From positions 6,279,001 to 6,343,000 of the forward strand of contig NZ_BLPG01000001.1 in the NCBI RefSeq assembly GCF_011764445.1: a stretch of 64,000 bases of DNA, written 5' to 3'. The notes beneath the pieces are model-generated. The model ran no database searches. It saw only the letters and a program-made list of their open reading frames with translations, and was not told the DNA's origin. Positions 9,827 through 17,534 of the stretch are shown piece by piece. The stretch's first letter is position 1. Every line of letters begins with the position of its first letter. The translations under genes were made by a program, and so were the position numbers. Source of the stretch: Phytohabitans rumicis (GTDB lineage Bacteria; Actinomycetota; Actinomycetes; Mycobacteriales; Micromonosporaceae).

Positions 9827-9991
9827 GTCGCCGCCTCGCCCGCTTCGGTGGTCGCACTCGGGCCGGAGCTTGTTCTTGCTTCGCTCACGGCCGATGTCAC
9901 CTCGTCGAAAAATCTATCGCTAGGCGGGCGCACGCACCGGGTACAGTCTCCCGGCTTGGGTGAAGCGTGGTCGCTGAAGGAGGGTATCGGC

Positions 9992-10849
9992 GTGGGCTTG
10001 GTCAACGCCACTGCGCCACCACCCGTACGCCGAAACGTTGTCGACAGCTTTCGGACATTTACCGCCATAACCGGATCAGGTTTCCGCCGTTACGCCACCT
10101 ATCGGCAGGCGACGGTGGCCGGCGCGTTCACCAACACGGTATTCGGTTTCCTACGGTGCTACGTCCTCCTGGCGGTCGCCGGGGCCGCCAGCCGCGGGCT
10201 CGCCGGCGGGTACGACCGGGCGCAGCTCGCCACGTTCGTATGGGCGGGCCAGGGGCTGCTCGCCGTGGTGCTGCTGTGGGGGTGGAGCGAGCTGGCGGAC
10301 CGGATCCGCAGCGGTGACGTGGCCGGCGACCTGCTGCGCCCGGTCAACCCGGTGGTCAGCTACCTCGCCGCCGACCTGGGCCGCGCCGGGCACGCCGTGC
10401 TCACCCGCTTCGTCCCACCGGTGGTCACCGGCCTGCTCTTCTTCGACATGTACGTGCCGGGCCGGTGGTTCACGGTGCCGCTCTTCGCCGTGTCCGCCGT
10501 CCTCGCGACGGTGGCCTGCTTCGGCTGCCGGTACCTGGTCAACTCCGTGGCGTACTGGCTGGCCGACGCGCGCGGGCCGATGATCGCGTGGGTGCTGGGC
10601 TCCGGGGTCCTCTCCGGGCTCTACTTCCCGCTGCGCTTCATGCCGGACTGGCTGGCCGTCGCGCTGTGGGTGGCCACGCCGTTCCCGAGTCTGTTGCAGA
10701 CGCCGCTGGACGTGCTGGTCGAGCGGGATCCGCCGGCGATGCAGGTGGGGCTCGTGGCGGTGCAGGCGTACTGGGCGGTTTTGTTGATCTCCGCCTGTCT
10801 GTGGGTGCAGCGCCGGGCCGAGCGCAAGCTGGTGATCCAGGGTGGCTGA
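9992..10849 (+). CDS. ABC-2 type transporter permease (first subunit)
   Basis: 285 residues with about six membrane helices, of the COG4587-like permease type. The GTG start at 9992 is chosen because AAGGAGGG lies seven bases upstream; the frame is open farther upstream but looks non-coding there. It carries the family-typical SGDVAGDLLRPVNPV cytoplasmic loop. It overlaps the second permease by 8 bases and is followed by its ATPase, forming a three-gene exporter of unknown substrate. Confidence 0.88.
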   Translation: MGLVNATAPPPVRRNVVDSFRTFTAITGSGFRRYATYRQATVAGAFTNTVFGFLRCYVLLAVAGAASRGLAGGYDRAQLATFVWAGQGLLAVVLLWGWSELADRIRSGDVAGDLLRPVNPVVSYLAADLGRAGHAVLTRFVPPVVTGLLFFDMYVPGRWFTVPLFAVSAVLATVACFGCRYLVNSVAYWLADARGPMIAWVLGSGVLSGLYFPLRFMPDWLAVALWVATPFPSLLQTPLDVLVERDPPAMQVGLVAVQAYWAVLLISACLWVQRRAERKLVIQGG

Positions 10850-11651
10850 GGGTGACGTGCCCCGCCCGTACCTGGCGCTGCTGCGCGGCCAGGCGCGGGC
10901 CCAGGCGGCTTACCGCGCCTCGTTCGTGATCGACCTGGCCAGCAACGTGTTCGCCACGGTCATGGACGTGCTGACCGTGCTCGTGCTCTTCCGGGTGAGC
11001 CGGACGCTCGGCGGGTTCACGCTGCGCGAGGCGATGGTCATCGTGGGCATGTCCGCCGTCGCCTTCGCCGCCGCCGACCTCGCGGTCGGCAACATCGAGC
11101 GGATCAAGACGTACGTGCGGACCGGGTTGCTCGACGCGGTCCTGGTCCGGCCGCTCGGCGCGCTGCCGCAGCTGCTGCTCATGGACCTGCCGCTGCGCAA
11201 GATCTCCCGGACCATCTTCGGCGCCACGGTGTACGCGGTCGCGCTGGGCGCCGCCGGCATCGACTGGACGCCCGCGCGGGCCGTGCTCGTCGTGGTCGCC
11301 CCGCTCGCCGGCGTGGTCTTCTTCGGCGCCATCTTCGTGGCGAGCGCCGCCGTCGCGTTCTGGTGGGTGGAGACGGGGGAGATCGGCAACGCCTTCACCT
11401 ACGGCGGTCGGGACTTCGCCACGTACCCGATAACTGTCTACAGTGGATGGTTTCGGCGCCTCTTCGCGTACGGCCTGGGCTTTGCCTTTGTGTCCTACTA
11501 CCCGGCGCTGGCGCTGCTCGGCCGGACCGACCCGCTGGGCCTGCCGCCCTGGGTGGGATACGTGGCGCCGGGCGTCGCGGTGCTCGCCGCGGCGGCGGCC
11601 GCCGCCGTGTGGCGGGTCGGCATCAGGCACTACCGGAGTACGGGGTCATGA
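10842..11651 (+). CDS. ABC-2 type transporter permease (second subunit)
   Basis: 269 residues and six predicted helices, of the COG3694-like family that pairs with the preceding permease. A loop VRTGLLDAVLVRPLGALPQLL parallels the corresponding loop of its partner. The GTG start overlaps the first permease, and its own stop overlaps the ATG of the ATPase, so all three appear translationally coupled. Confidence 0.88.
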   Translation: MAEGDVPRPYLALLRGQARAQAAYRASFVIDLASNVFATVMDVLTVLVLFRVSRTLGGFTLREAMVIVGMSAVAFAAADLAVGNIERIKTYVRTGLLDAVLVRPLGALPQLLLMDLPLRKISRTIFGATVYAVALGAAGIDWTPARAVLVVVAPLAGVVFFGAIFVASAAVAFWWVETGEIGNAFTYGGRDFATYPITVYSGWFRRLFAYGLGFAFVSYYPALALLGRTDPLGLPPWVGYVAPGVAVLAAAAAAAVWRVGIRHYRSTGS

Positions 11652-12594
11652 CGGTGGTCATCGAGGCGCGCGGGCTGCGCAAGGAGTTCACGGTCCGGAT
11701 CAAGCGGGGCGGCTGCGCCGGGAGAAACGGGTGGTCGCCGCGGTCGACGGCGTGGACCTGCGGGTCGAGCGGGGCGAGATGCTCGGCTACATCGGGCCGA
11801 ACGGCGCCGGCAAGTCGACCACGCTCAAGATGCTCACCGGTGTGCTGATGCCCTCGGCGGGCGAGGCGCGGGTGTGCGGGCTGTCCCCGGTGCCGCAGCG
11901 GACCCGGTTGGCGCGCCGGATCGGGGTGGTTTTCGGGCAGCGCTCCCAACTGTGGTGGGACCTGCCGCTGCGCGACTCGTTCGACCTGTTGCGGCACATC
12001 TACCGGGTGCCCGCGGACGACCACGCGGGCCGGCTGCGCCGCTGCCGCTCGCTGCTGGACCTGGACGAGTTCCTGGACACGCCGGTGCGGCAGCTCTCGC
12101 TCGGGCAGCGGATGCGCGGGGAGCTGACCGCGGCGCTGCTGCACGGCCCTGAGGTGCTCTTCCTGGACGAGCCGACGATCGGCCTGGACGTGGTGAGCAA
12201 GCAGGCGGTGCGGTCGTTCCTGGCCGAACTGGGCGGGCGCGGTGACACCACGCTCGTGCTCACCACCCACGACCTGGCCGACATCGAACGGCTGTGCCGG
12301 CGGCTCGTCGTGATCGACCACGGCCGGGTGGTGCACGACGGGAGCATCGAGGCGCTGCACGCCCGGTACGGGTCGCGCCGCCGGGTGGTGGTCGACCTGG
12401 ACGATCCGGTGTCGTCGTTCGCGGGAGCGACCGTCGAGGCCGAGGGGCGCCGCCTGGTCTTCTCGATCGACGGCTCGGCCGCGCAGGTCATCGCGGGCCT
12501 GGCGGGCCTGCCGGGGCTGCGGGACATCGCGATCGTCGAGCCCGACATCGAGGAGGTCGTGGCCCGGCTGTACCTCAGTCCGGGTGCTCCATGA
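11648..12594 (+). CDS. ABC transporter ATPase, NatA-like (apparent frameshift)
   Basis: Nucleotide-binding subunit of the exporter, 315 residues after correction. It has Walker A GPNGAGKS, a signature region LSLGQRMRGELTAALL, Walker B VLFLDEPTIGLD and a switch histidine in LTTHDL. The first 20 codons (MTVVIEARGLRKEFTVRIK) are in a different frame from the rest. Adding one G to the run at 11706-11709 joins them as IKRGRLRREKRVVAAVDGVDL. The break is in a homopolymer and the rest is well conserved, so a sequence error is more likely than a dead gene. Confidence 0.85.
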
Positions 12595-13135
12595 CGAGTA
12601 CGACCAGCGTGTCCGGTTCCAGCGCCTCGTACACGTGCTCCACGTCGCCGGGGAAGGCGGCGTAGTCGCCCGGACGGAGCTCGACCGGCTCGGCGGCCGG
12701 GCCTGTGCGCACCCGCCCGCGGGCCACGATCATGTGCTCCACGCTGCCCGGGATGTGCGCCTCCGCCTTGCGGGACGAGCCCGGATCGAGCTCCACGAGG
12801 TAGATGTCCCGCCGCGCGTGCCGGGAGCCGACCGAGAGCAGGATGCCGGTGAAGTCGGCCTGCTCGGAGCGGATGCCGGGGGCCTCGCCGGCGCGGATCA
12901 CCCGGACCGCCGGCGTGGGCGGCTCGACCAGGCGGCTGAACGGCACGCCCAGCGCCACGCCCAGCGACCAGAGCGTCTCCACGCTGGGGTTGCCGCTGCC
13001 GGCCTCCAGTTGGGAGAGCGTCGACTTGGCGATGCCGGCCCGCCGGGCCAGCTCGGTGAGCGAGATGCCGGCGCGTTCCCGCTCGCGGCGCAGGGCGGCG
13101 GCGATTGTGGCGAGCGGAGGCGTTGTTCGGTCCAT
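12575..13135 (-). CDS. XRE-family regulator with cupin sensor domain
   Basis: 186 residues. An N-terminal XRE helix-turn-helix (residues 10-65, GISLTELARRAGIAKSTLSQLEAGSGNPS) is followed by a small cupin beta-barrel (residues 105-180, HIPGSVEHMIVARGRVRTGP and ELRPGDYAAFPGDVEHVYEAL). Such proteins usually repress a divergent gene and bind a small ligand in the cupin. The target here is very probably azlCD, transcribed away from it across a 55-base gap containing palindromes. The 3' end overlaps the end of the convergent ABC ATPase gene by 20 bases. Confidence 0.9.
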   Translation of the reverse strand: MDRTTPPLATIAAALRRERERAGISLTELARRAGIAKSTLSQLEAGSGNPSVETLWSLGVALGVPFSRLVEPPTPAVRVIRAGEAPGIRSEQADFTGILLSVGSRHARRDIYLVELDPGSSRKAEAHIPGSVEHMIVARGRVRTGPAAEPVELRPGDYAAFPGDVEHVYEALEPDTLVVLVMEHPD

Positions 13136-13145
13136 CGTCCGATCC

Positions 13146-13177
13146 GTTCGACTTGACGAACACGGGTGCGTGTGTTC
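13146..13177. promoter_or_regulatory. Probable operator/promoter between XRE regulator and azlC
   Basis: Two overlapping inverted repeats in the 55-base divergent gap: GTTCG-acttga-CGAAC (13146-13161) and GAACAC-8-GTGTTC (13158-13177). A TTGACG -35-like box at 13153-13158 points toward azlC. The position fits autoregulation and repression of azlCD by the XRE-cupin protein. This is inference from sequence only. Confidence 0.55.
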
Positions 13178-13190
13178 ACTATTTTGAACT

Positions 13191-13853
13191 ATGCGTACGG
13201 CAGAGCGAACGACCGACCGGGCCTTGGTGCGCGACGTCGGGGCGATCGGCCTTGCCGCGTTCGCCGTCGGCCTCTCGTTCGGCGCGATCGCGATCGCCTC
13301 CGGGCTACCCGGGTGGGCGGTCATCACCATGTCCCTGATCGTCTTCGCCGGTGGCTCCCAGTTCATGGCGGTCGGCCTGGTCACGGCGGGCAACCCCATC
13401 GCCGCGGTCTTCGCCGGGCTGCTGCTGAACGCCCGCCACCTGCCGTTCGGCCTGGCGGTCGCCGACGCGGTCGGCACGGGCTGGCGCCGCCAACTGGTCG
13501 GCAGCCACATCCTGATCGACGAGTCGGTGGCGTTCACCATGGCCCAGTCGGACCCCGCGGGGCGGCGCCGGGCGTACTGGCTGACCGGCGGGACGCTCTT
13601 CGTGACCTGGAACGTCGGGACGGTGCTGGGCGTACTGCTGGGCGGCTCGGTCGGCGACCCGGACGCGCTGGGGCTGGACGCGGCGTTCCCGGCCGGCCTG
13701 ATCGCGCTGCTGCTGCCGTCGCTGCGCGAGCGGGACACCCGCAACGTCGCGCTGGGCGGGGCGGCGCTGGCCGTACTGACCACGCCGCTGCTGCCCGCCG
13801 GCCTGCCGGTGCTGCTCGCGCTCGGCGGGCTCCTGCTGGTGTGGCGGCGCTGA
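13191..13853 (+). CDS. azlC: AzlC family branched-chain amino acid exporter, large subunit
   Basis: 220 residues with about six to seven membrane helices. Family landmarks are GLSFGAIAIASGLPGWAVITMSLIVFAGGSQF near residues 25-60 and LLLNARHLPFGLA near 85. Together with AzlD it forms an export system for branched-chain amino acids or related compounds such as azaleucine. The gene is divergent from an XRE-cupin regulator and its stop overlaps the azlD start (TGATG). Confidence 0.92.
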   Translation: MRTAERTTDRALVRDVGAIGLAAFAVGLSFGAIAIASGLPGWAVITMSLIVFAGGSQFMAVGLVTAGNPIAAVFAGLLLNARHLPFGLAVADAVGTGWRRQLVGSHILIDESVAFTMAQSDPAGRRRAYWLTGGTLFVTWNVGTVLGVLLGGSVGDPDALGLDAAFPAGLIALLLPSLRERDTRNVALGGAALAVLTTPLLPAGLPVLLALGGLLLVWRR

Positions 13854-14161
13854 TGCTGATCGCGGTGATTGTGGCGCTGGCGGTGGGGACGTTCGGCTTC
13901 CGGCTGGCGGGCGTCGTCCTGCGCGACCGGCTCGACCTGCCCGCGCCCCTGCAACGGATCCTGCCGCTCGCGGCCGCGGCGCTGCTGGCGGCCCTGGCCG
14001 GGACGGCCGCGCTGACCGACTCGGGCGGGTTCGCCGGCGTGTCCCGGCCGTTGGGCGTGGCCGTCGGCGCGGTACTGGCCTGGCTGAAGGCGCCGTTCGT
14101 GGTCGTGGTGGTCGCCGCCGCGCTGACCGCCGCGCTGCTACGCACCCTCGGCGTCCCCTGA
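13853..14161 (+). CDS. azlD: AzlD family small subunit of the AzlCD exporter
   Basis: 102-residue hydrophobic protein with four predicted helices, typical of AzlD. The LPLAAAALLAALAGTAAL and KAPFVVVVVAAALTAALLRTLG segments match the family pattern. The ATG overlapping the azlC stop is preferred to the in-frame GTG at 13841. Confidence 0.88.
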   Translation: MLIAVIVALAVGTFGFRLAGVVLRDRLDLPAPLQRILPLAAAALLAALAGTAALTDSGGFAGVSRPLGVAVGAVLAWLKAPFVVVVVAAALTAALLRTLGVP

Positions 14162-14267
14162 TCACAGTTCCCGAGCGCGGGGGACAAAAGTCCCGCGCGG
14201 CCGGGACGCCGGGCGGACCACGATGCTCTCGAAGGACCACTCGACCTCGAGTGCAAAGGAGAGCGCA

Positions 14268-14726
14268 ATGAGCGCAAGTCCCATCTTCGTCGTCGCCGCA
14301 AACAACACCGCCTTCCACGTTTACCGCGACGCGCAGAGCGTCGTGGACACCAAGGAGTTTGACGCCGACCAGCTCGCCTCGGTCGAGTTTTTCGACGTCA
14401 ACGGCCGCCGGCTCACTCCGGTACTCAGCGACACGGGGACGCTGATGGGCCTGAGTGACGCCGGCGGCCAGTCCGACGTGCCCGCGGTGCAGGCGCGGCT
14501 GGCCGCGGTACGGCAACACCTGGCAGCCACGGTGGACAAGCGCATAACCAAGGCGGCTCCGCCCACCGTCACCTCGGTCGAGGCGCTCAGCCGGCTGCCC
14601 GTGCTCGACGGGCGTCCCCTCGCGGAGTGCTACGTGCTCCTTGAGCCGATATTCGGACACGCCTACGGTGGCGTGGCCGGCACCCGCCATGACGGGAGTT
14701 GGTGGCACAACTTCTGGGCGCACTAG
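14268..14726 (+). CDS. Hypothetical protein
   Basis: 152 residues starting MSASPIFVVAANNTAFHVYRD. The ATG at 14268 follows AAAGGAGA by seven bases, better than the in-frame ATG at 14223. It is a soluble protein with an aromatic C-terminal tail (SWWHNFWAH). I do not recognise a family. It stands alone between azlCD and a two-component system. Confidence 0.65.
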   Translation: MSASPIFVVAANNTAFHVYRDAQSVVDTKEFDADQLASVEFFDVNGRRLTPVLSDTGTLMGLSDAGGQSDVPAVQARLAAVRQHLAATVDKRITKAAPPTVTSVEALSRLPVLDGRPLAECYVLLEPIFGHAYGGVAGTRHDGSWWHNFWAH

Positions 14727-14797
14727 CGCTTCGGGCGCACTGACAGGCTCGCGGGTACGCGCGCCGATCCACGATCGGCGATCAGTTGGAGGTCGTG

Positions 14798-16807
14798 ATG
14801 GGCGACATACCCGGCACGCCGGGGCCCCGGCGGTGGGTCGTCGCCGCCGGCCTCGCGGCACTGGCGGCGGTGGCCGCCGCGGCGCTGGCCGGCCAGCTGG
14901 TCGACGACCGCGCGGTGCCGATCGGCAACATGGTCCTGACGGCGGCCATCGCGGTGCTCTTCACACCCATGGCCGCCCTGATCCTCGCCGGGGTGCCCGG
15001 GCACCCGGTCGGCCGGCTCATGCTGGCCGCCGGGGCGATCGCGTGCGGGTCGGTGGTCGCCGGCAGCTGGGCGGGGCCGGTCGCGCTGGCGTGGGCGTAC
15101 CAGTGGTCGGGCTGGCCGCCGCTGGGCCTGACGGTCCTCGCGCTGCTGCTCTTTCCCGACGGGCGGCTGCCGTCCCGCCGATGGCGCCCGCTCGCCTGGC
15201 TGATCGCGGGGGCCACCGGCGTCGCGACGGTGGCGCTGGCGGTGGCCGCGATCGACCATCCGCGCACCCTGGTGACCACCGTGGACACCCCGCTGACCGG
15301 CCGGGCCGCCGCGCTGGAGGCGGTCGCGAAGGTGGCGATCCTCGTCGCCGGCGCCGGCCTGATCGGGGTGCTGGTGTCGCTGGTGCTGCGCTGGCGGCGC
15401 GCCGCGGGGGAGGTCCGCCAGCAACTGGCCTGCCTGCTGCCCGCCGCGGTGCTGATCCCGCTGGCGCTGGCGGTGGACGGGGCGCTCGGCCTCGCCGGTG
15501 CGTGGGCGCTGGCGGCGGCGGCCATGCCGGCGGCGATGACCCTCGCGGTGCTGCGCTACCGGCTGTACGACCTGGATCGCATCGTCAACCGCACCGTCGT
15601 CTGGCTGGTGATGAGCCTGCTGGTGATCGTGGGCTTCGTGGCGATCGTCGCGCTGCTGCGTGACCTGGTCATGGGTGGCAGCACCTCGGACGCGTCGCTG
15701 GTGGCCACCGGGCTGATCGCGGTGGCGTTCGAGCCGGTGCGCCGGCGGGTCCAGCACGGCGTCGACTACCTGCTCTACGGCGACCGCGACAACCCGTACA
15801 AGGTGATGGCCAGCATCGGCGACGTGCACGGCAAGACCACCGACCCGGACGCCGTGCTGCCGGTGCTGATGCGCACGATCGCCACGTCGTTGCGGTTGCC
15901 GTACGCCGCCGTGGAGCTCGCCGACCACGGCTCACCACGCGTCTCCGCCGAGTACGGCCGGCGCACCACCCAGGTGGAGGAGTTCGACATGGTTGCCCAC
16001 GGCGAGCGGCTCGGCCGGCTGCTGGTCGGCCCGCGCAGCTCCGGCGGTCACTTCAGCCGGCGCGAACGGCAACTGCTGGACGACGTGGCGCAGTACGCCG
16101 CGGTGGTCACCGAGGCGACCCGCCTGATCCGCGACCTGCAGGAGTCCCGCGAACGACTGATCATGGCGCGCGAGGAGGAGCGGCGGCGGCTCCGGCGGGA
16201 CCTGCACGACGGGGTGGGCCCGGCGCTCACCGGCCTGTCGATGCAGGTGCGGGCCGCGCGCAAGTCGGTCACCGAGCCGGCGCGGGTCGGCGAGATCCTC
16301 GACGTACTGGCCGCCGACCTGCAGCTCTGCATGACCGAGGTGCGCCAGCTGCTGGACGGGCTGCCCCGGCCGGCCGAGCTGGACGACGGGCTGGAGGCCG
16401 CGCTGCGGGCCCAGTGCCGGCGCTTCGAGGGCCCGGCACTGGCACTGGACCTGTACGTCGTGGAGAGCCTCGACGGGTTGCCCGCGGCGGTCGAGGTGGC
16501 CGCGTACCGGATCGTCGGCGAGGCGCTGACCAACGTGACCAAGCACGCCCGCGCGCGTACCTGCCGGATCACCGTCGGCCGGCGCCGCTCGCTCAACATC
16601 GAGGTCGTCGACGACGGCGTCGGGATCGAGGCCGCGGCCCCCAGCCAGCGCGGCGTCGGGCTCGACTCCATGCGGGAACGCGCCGAGGAGCTCGGCGGCG
16701 AGTGCTTCGTCACCGCCGGCGAGCCGCGCGGCACGGCGGTCCGCGTCCACCTGCCGATCCCCAGCATCCCCCTTAGGGGACATACGCCGAAATTGGAACA
16801 CCGCTAG
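14798..16807 (+). CDS. Membrane sensor histidine kinase, NarL-partner type (HisKA_3)
   Basis: 669 residues. The N-terminal half has eight or so hydrophobic helices, ending in the common actinobacterial YRLYDLDRIVNRTVVWLVM segment. A GAF-like region follows (residues about 335-440). The dimerisation/phosphoacceptor helix has MAREEERRRLRRDLHDGVG, with His near 469, and the HATPase_c domain has VVDDGVGIE and GVGLDSMRERAEELGG (residues 560-660). The start at 14798 is favoured by GGAGG five bases upstream. The response regulator follows 11 bases after the stop. The stimulus is unknown. Confidence 0.9.
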   Translation: MGDIPGTPGPRRWVVAAGLAALAAVAAAALAGQLVDDRAVPIGNMVLTAAIAVLFTPMAALILAGVPGHPVGRLMLAAGAIACGSVVAGSWAGPVALAWAYQWSGWPPLGLTVLALLLFPDGRLPSRRWRPLAWLIAGATGVATVALAVAAIDHPRTLVTTVDTPLTGRAAALEAVAKVAILVAGAGLIGVLVSLVLRWRRAAGEVRQQLACLLPAAVLIPLALAVDGALGLAGAWALAAAAMPAAMTLAVLRYRLYDLDRIVNRTVVWLVMSLLVIVGFVAIVALLRDLVMGGSTSDASLVATGLIAVAFEPVRRRVQHGVDYLLYGDRDNPYKVMASIGDVHGKTTDPDAVLPVLMRTIATSLRLPYAAVELADHGSPRVSAEYGRRTTQVEEFDMVAHGERLGRLLVGPRSSGGHFSRRERQLLDDVAQYAAVVTEATRLIRDLQESRERLIMAREEERRRLRRDLHDGVGPALTGLSMQVRAARKSVTEPARVGEILDVLAADLQLCMTEVRQLLDGLPRPAELDDGLEAALRAQCRRFEGPALALDLYVVESLDGLPAAVEVAAYRIVGEALTNVTKHARARTCRITVGRRRSLNIEVVDDGVGIEAAAPSQRGVGLDSMRERAEELGGECFVTAGEPRGTAVRVHLPIPSIPLRGHTPKLEHR

Positions 16808-16818
16808 CATGCGGAGAC

Positions 16819-17466
16819 GTGATTGCGCCCCAGCGGGTTCTGATTGTCGACGACCACCCCGTCGTGCGGCGCGGTCTGCGGGCGATGCTCGAGGGTGAGC
16901 CGTGGGTCCGTGACGTCGTGGAGGCCGCGACCGTCGAGGAGGCCGTCAAGGAGGCGGTCAGCCAGCAGGTCGACGTCGTCGCGATGGACGTCGCCCTGCC
17001 CGACGGCGACGGCATCGACGCCACCCGGCGCATCATCCAGCTCTGCCCGCGGGTCAACGTCCTGATGGTGACGTACTACGACGACGAGGACCGGGTGGCC
17101 CGGGCGCTGCGCGCGGGGGCCCGCGGCTACGTGCTCAAGGACACCGAGCCGGACACCGTCGTCGACGCGCTGCGGACCGTCGCGAACGGCGGTGTGGTCC
17201 TGGGCCCGCGGATCGGCCCGGACGTGCTGGCCGCGCTCCAGCGGGCGCCGGCCACGCTGCGGCCGCCGTTCGACACGCTCACCCCGCGGGAACGCGAGAT
17301 CCTCGCCGGCCTGGTGCGCGGCGACAGCAATCCCAAGATCGCCAGGCACCTCAACCTGAGCGAGAAGACGGTCCGCAATCAACTGTCCATCGTGTTCACC
17401 AAGCTGGGCGTCGCTGATCGGGTCCAGGCGGCTCTTCTCGCCCGCGATGCGGGCATCGAACCCTAG
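16819..17466 (+). CDS. NarL/FixJ family response regulator
   Basis: 215 residues. The receiver domain (1-125) has acidic residues DD near 11-12, phosphoacceptor D in VAMDVALPDGDG near 57, T/S in MVTYYDD and K in YVLKDTEP. The C-terminal LuxR-type HTH (150-210) reads LTPREREILAGLVRGDSNPKIARHLNLSEKTVRN. It is partnered with the histidine kinase immediately upstream. The GTG start is the first in frame after the kinase stop. The regulon is not visible. Confidence 0.94.
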   Translation: MIAPQRVLIVDDHPVVRRGLRAMLEGEPWVRDVVEAATVEEAVKEAVSQQVDVVAMDVALPDGDGIDATRRIIQLCPRVNVLMVTYYDDEDRVARALRAGARGYVLKDTEPDTVVDALRTVANGGVVLGPRIGPDVLAALQRAPATLRPPFDTLTPREREILAGLVRGDSNPKIARHLNLSEKTVRNQLSIVFTKLGVADRVQAALLARDAGIEP

Positions 17467-17534
17467 TTTCCTTCCCGGCTGCCCGGGACGTCCGTCCCTT
17501 CGGGCCGGGACAGCGTGAGGCGCATGGTGCTGGC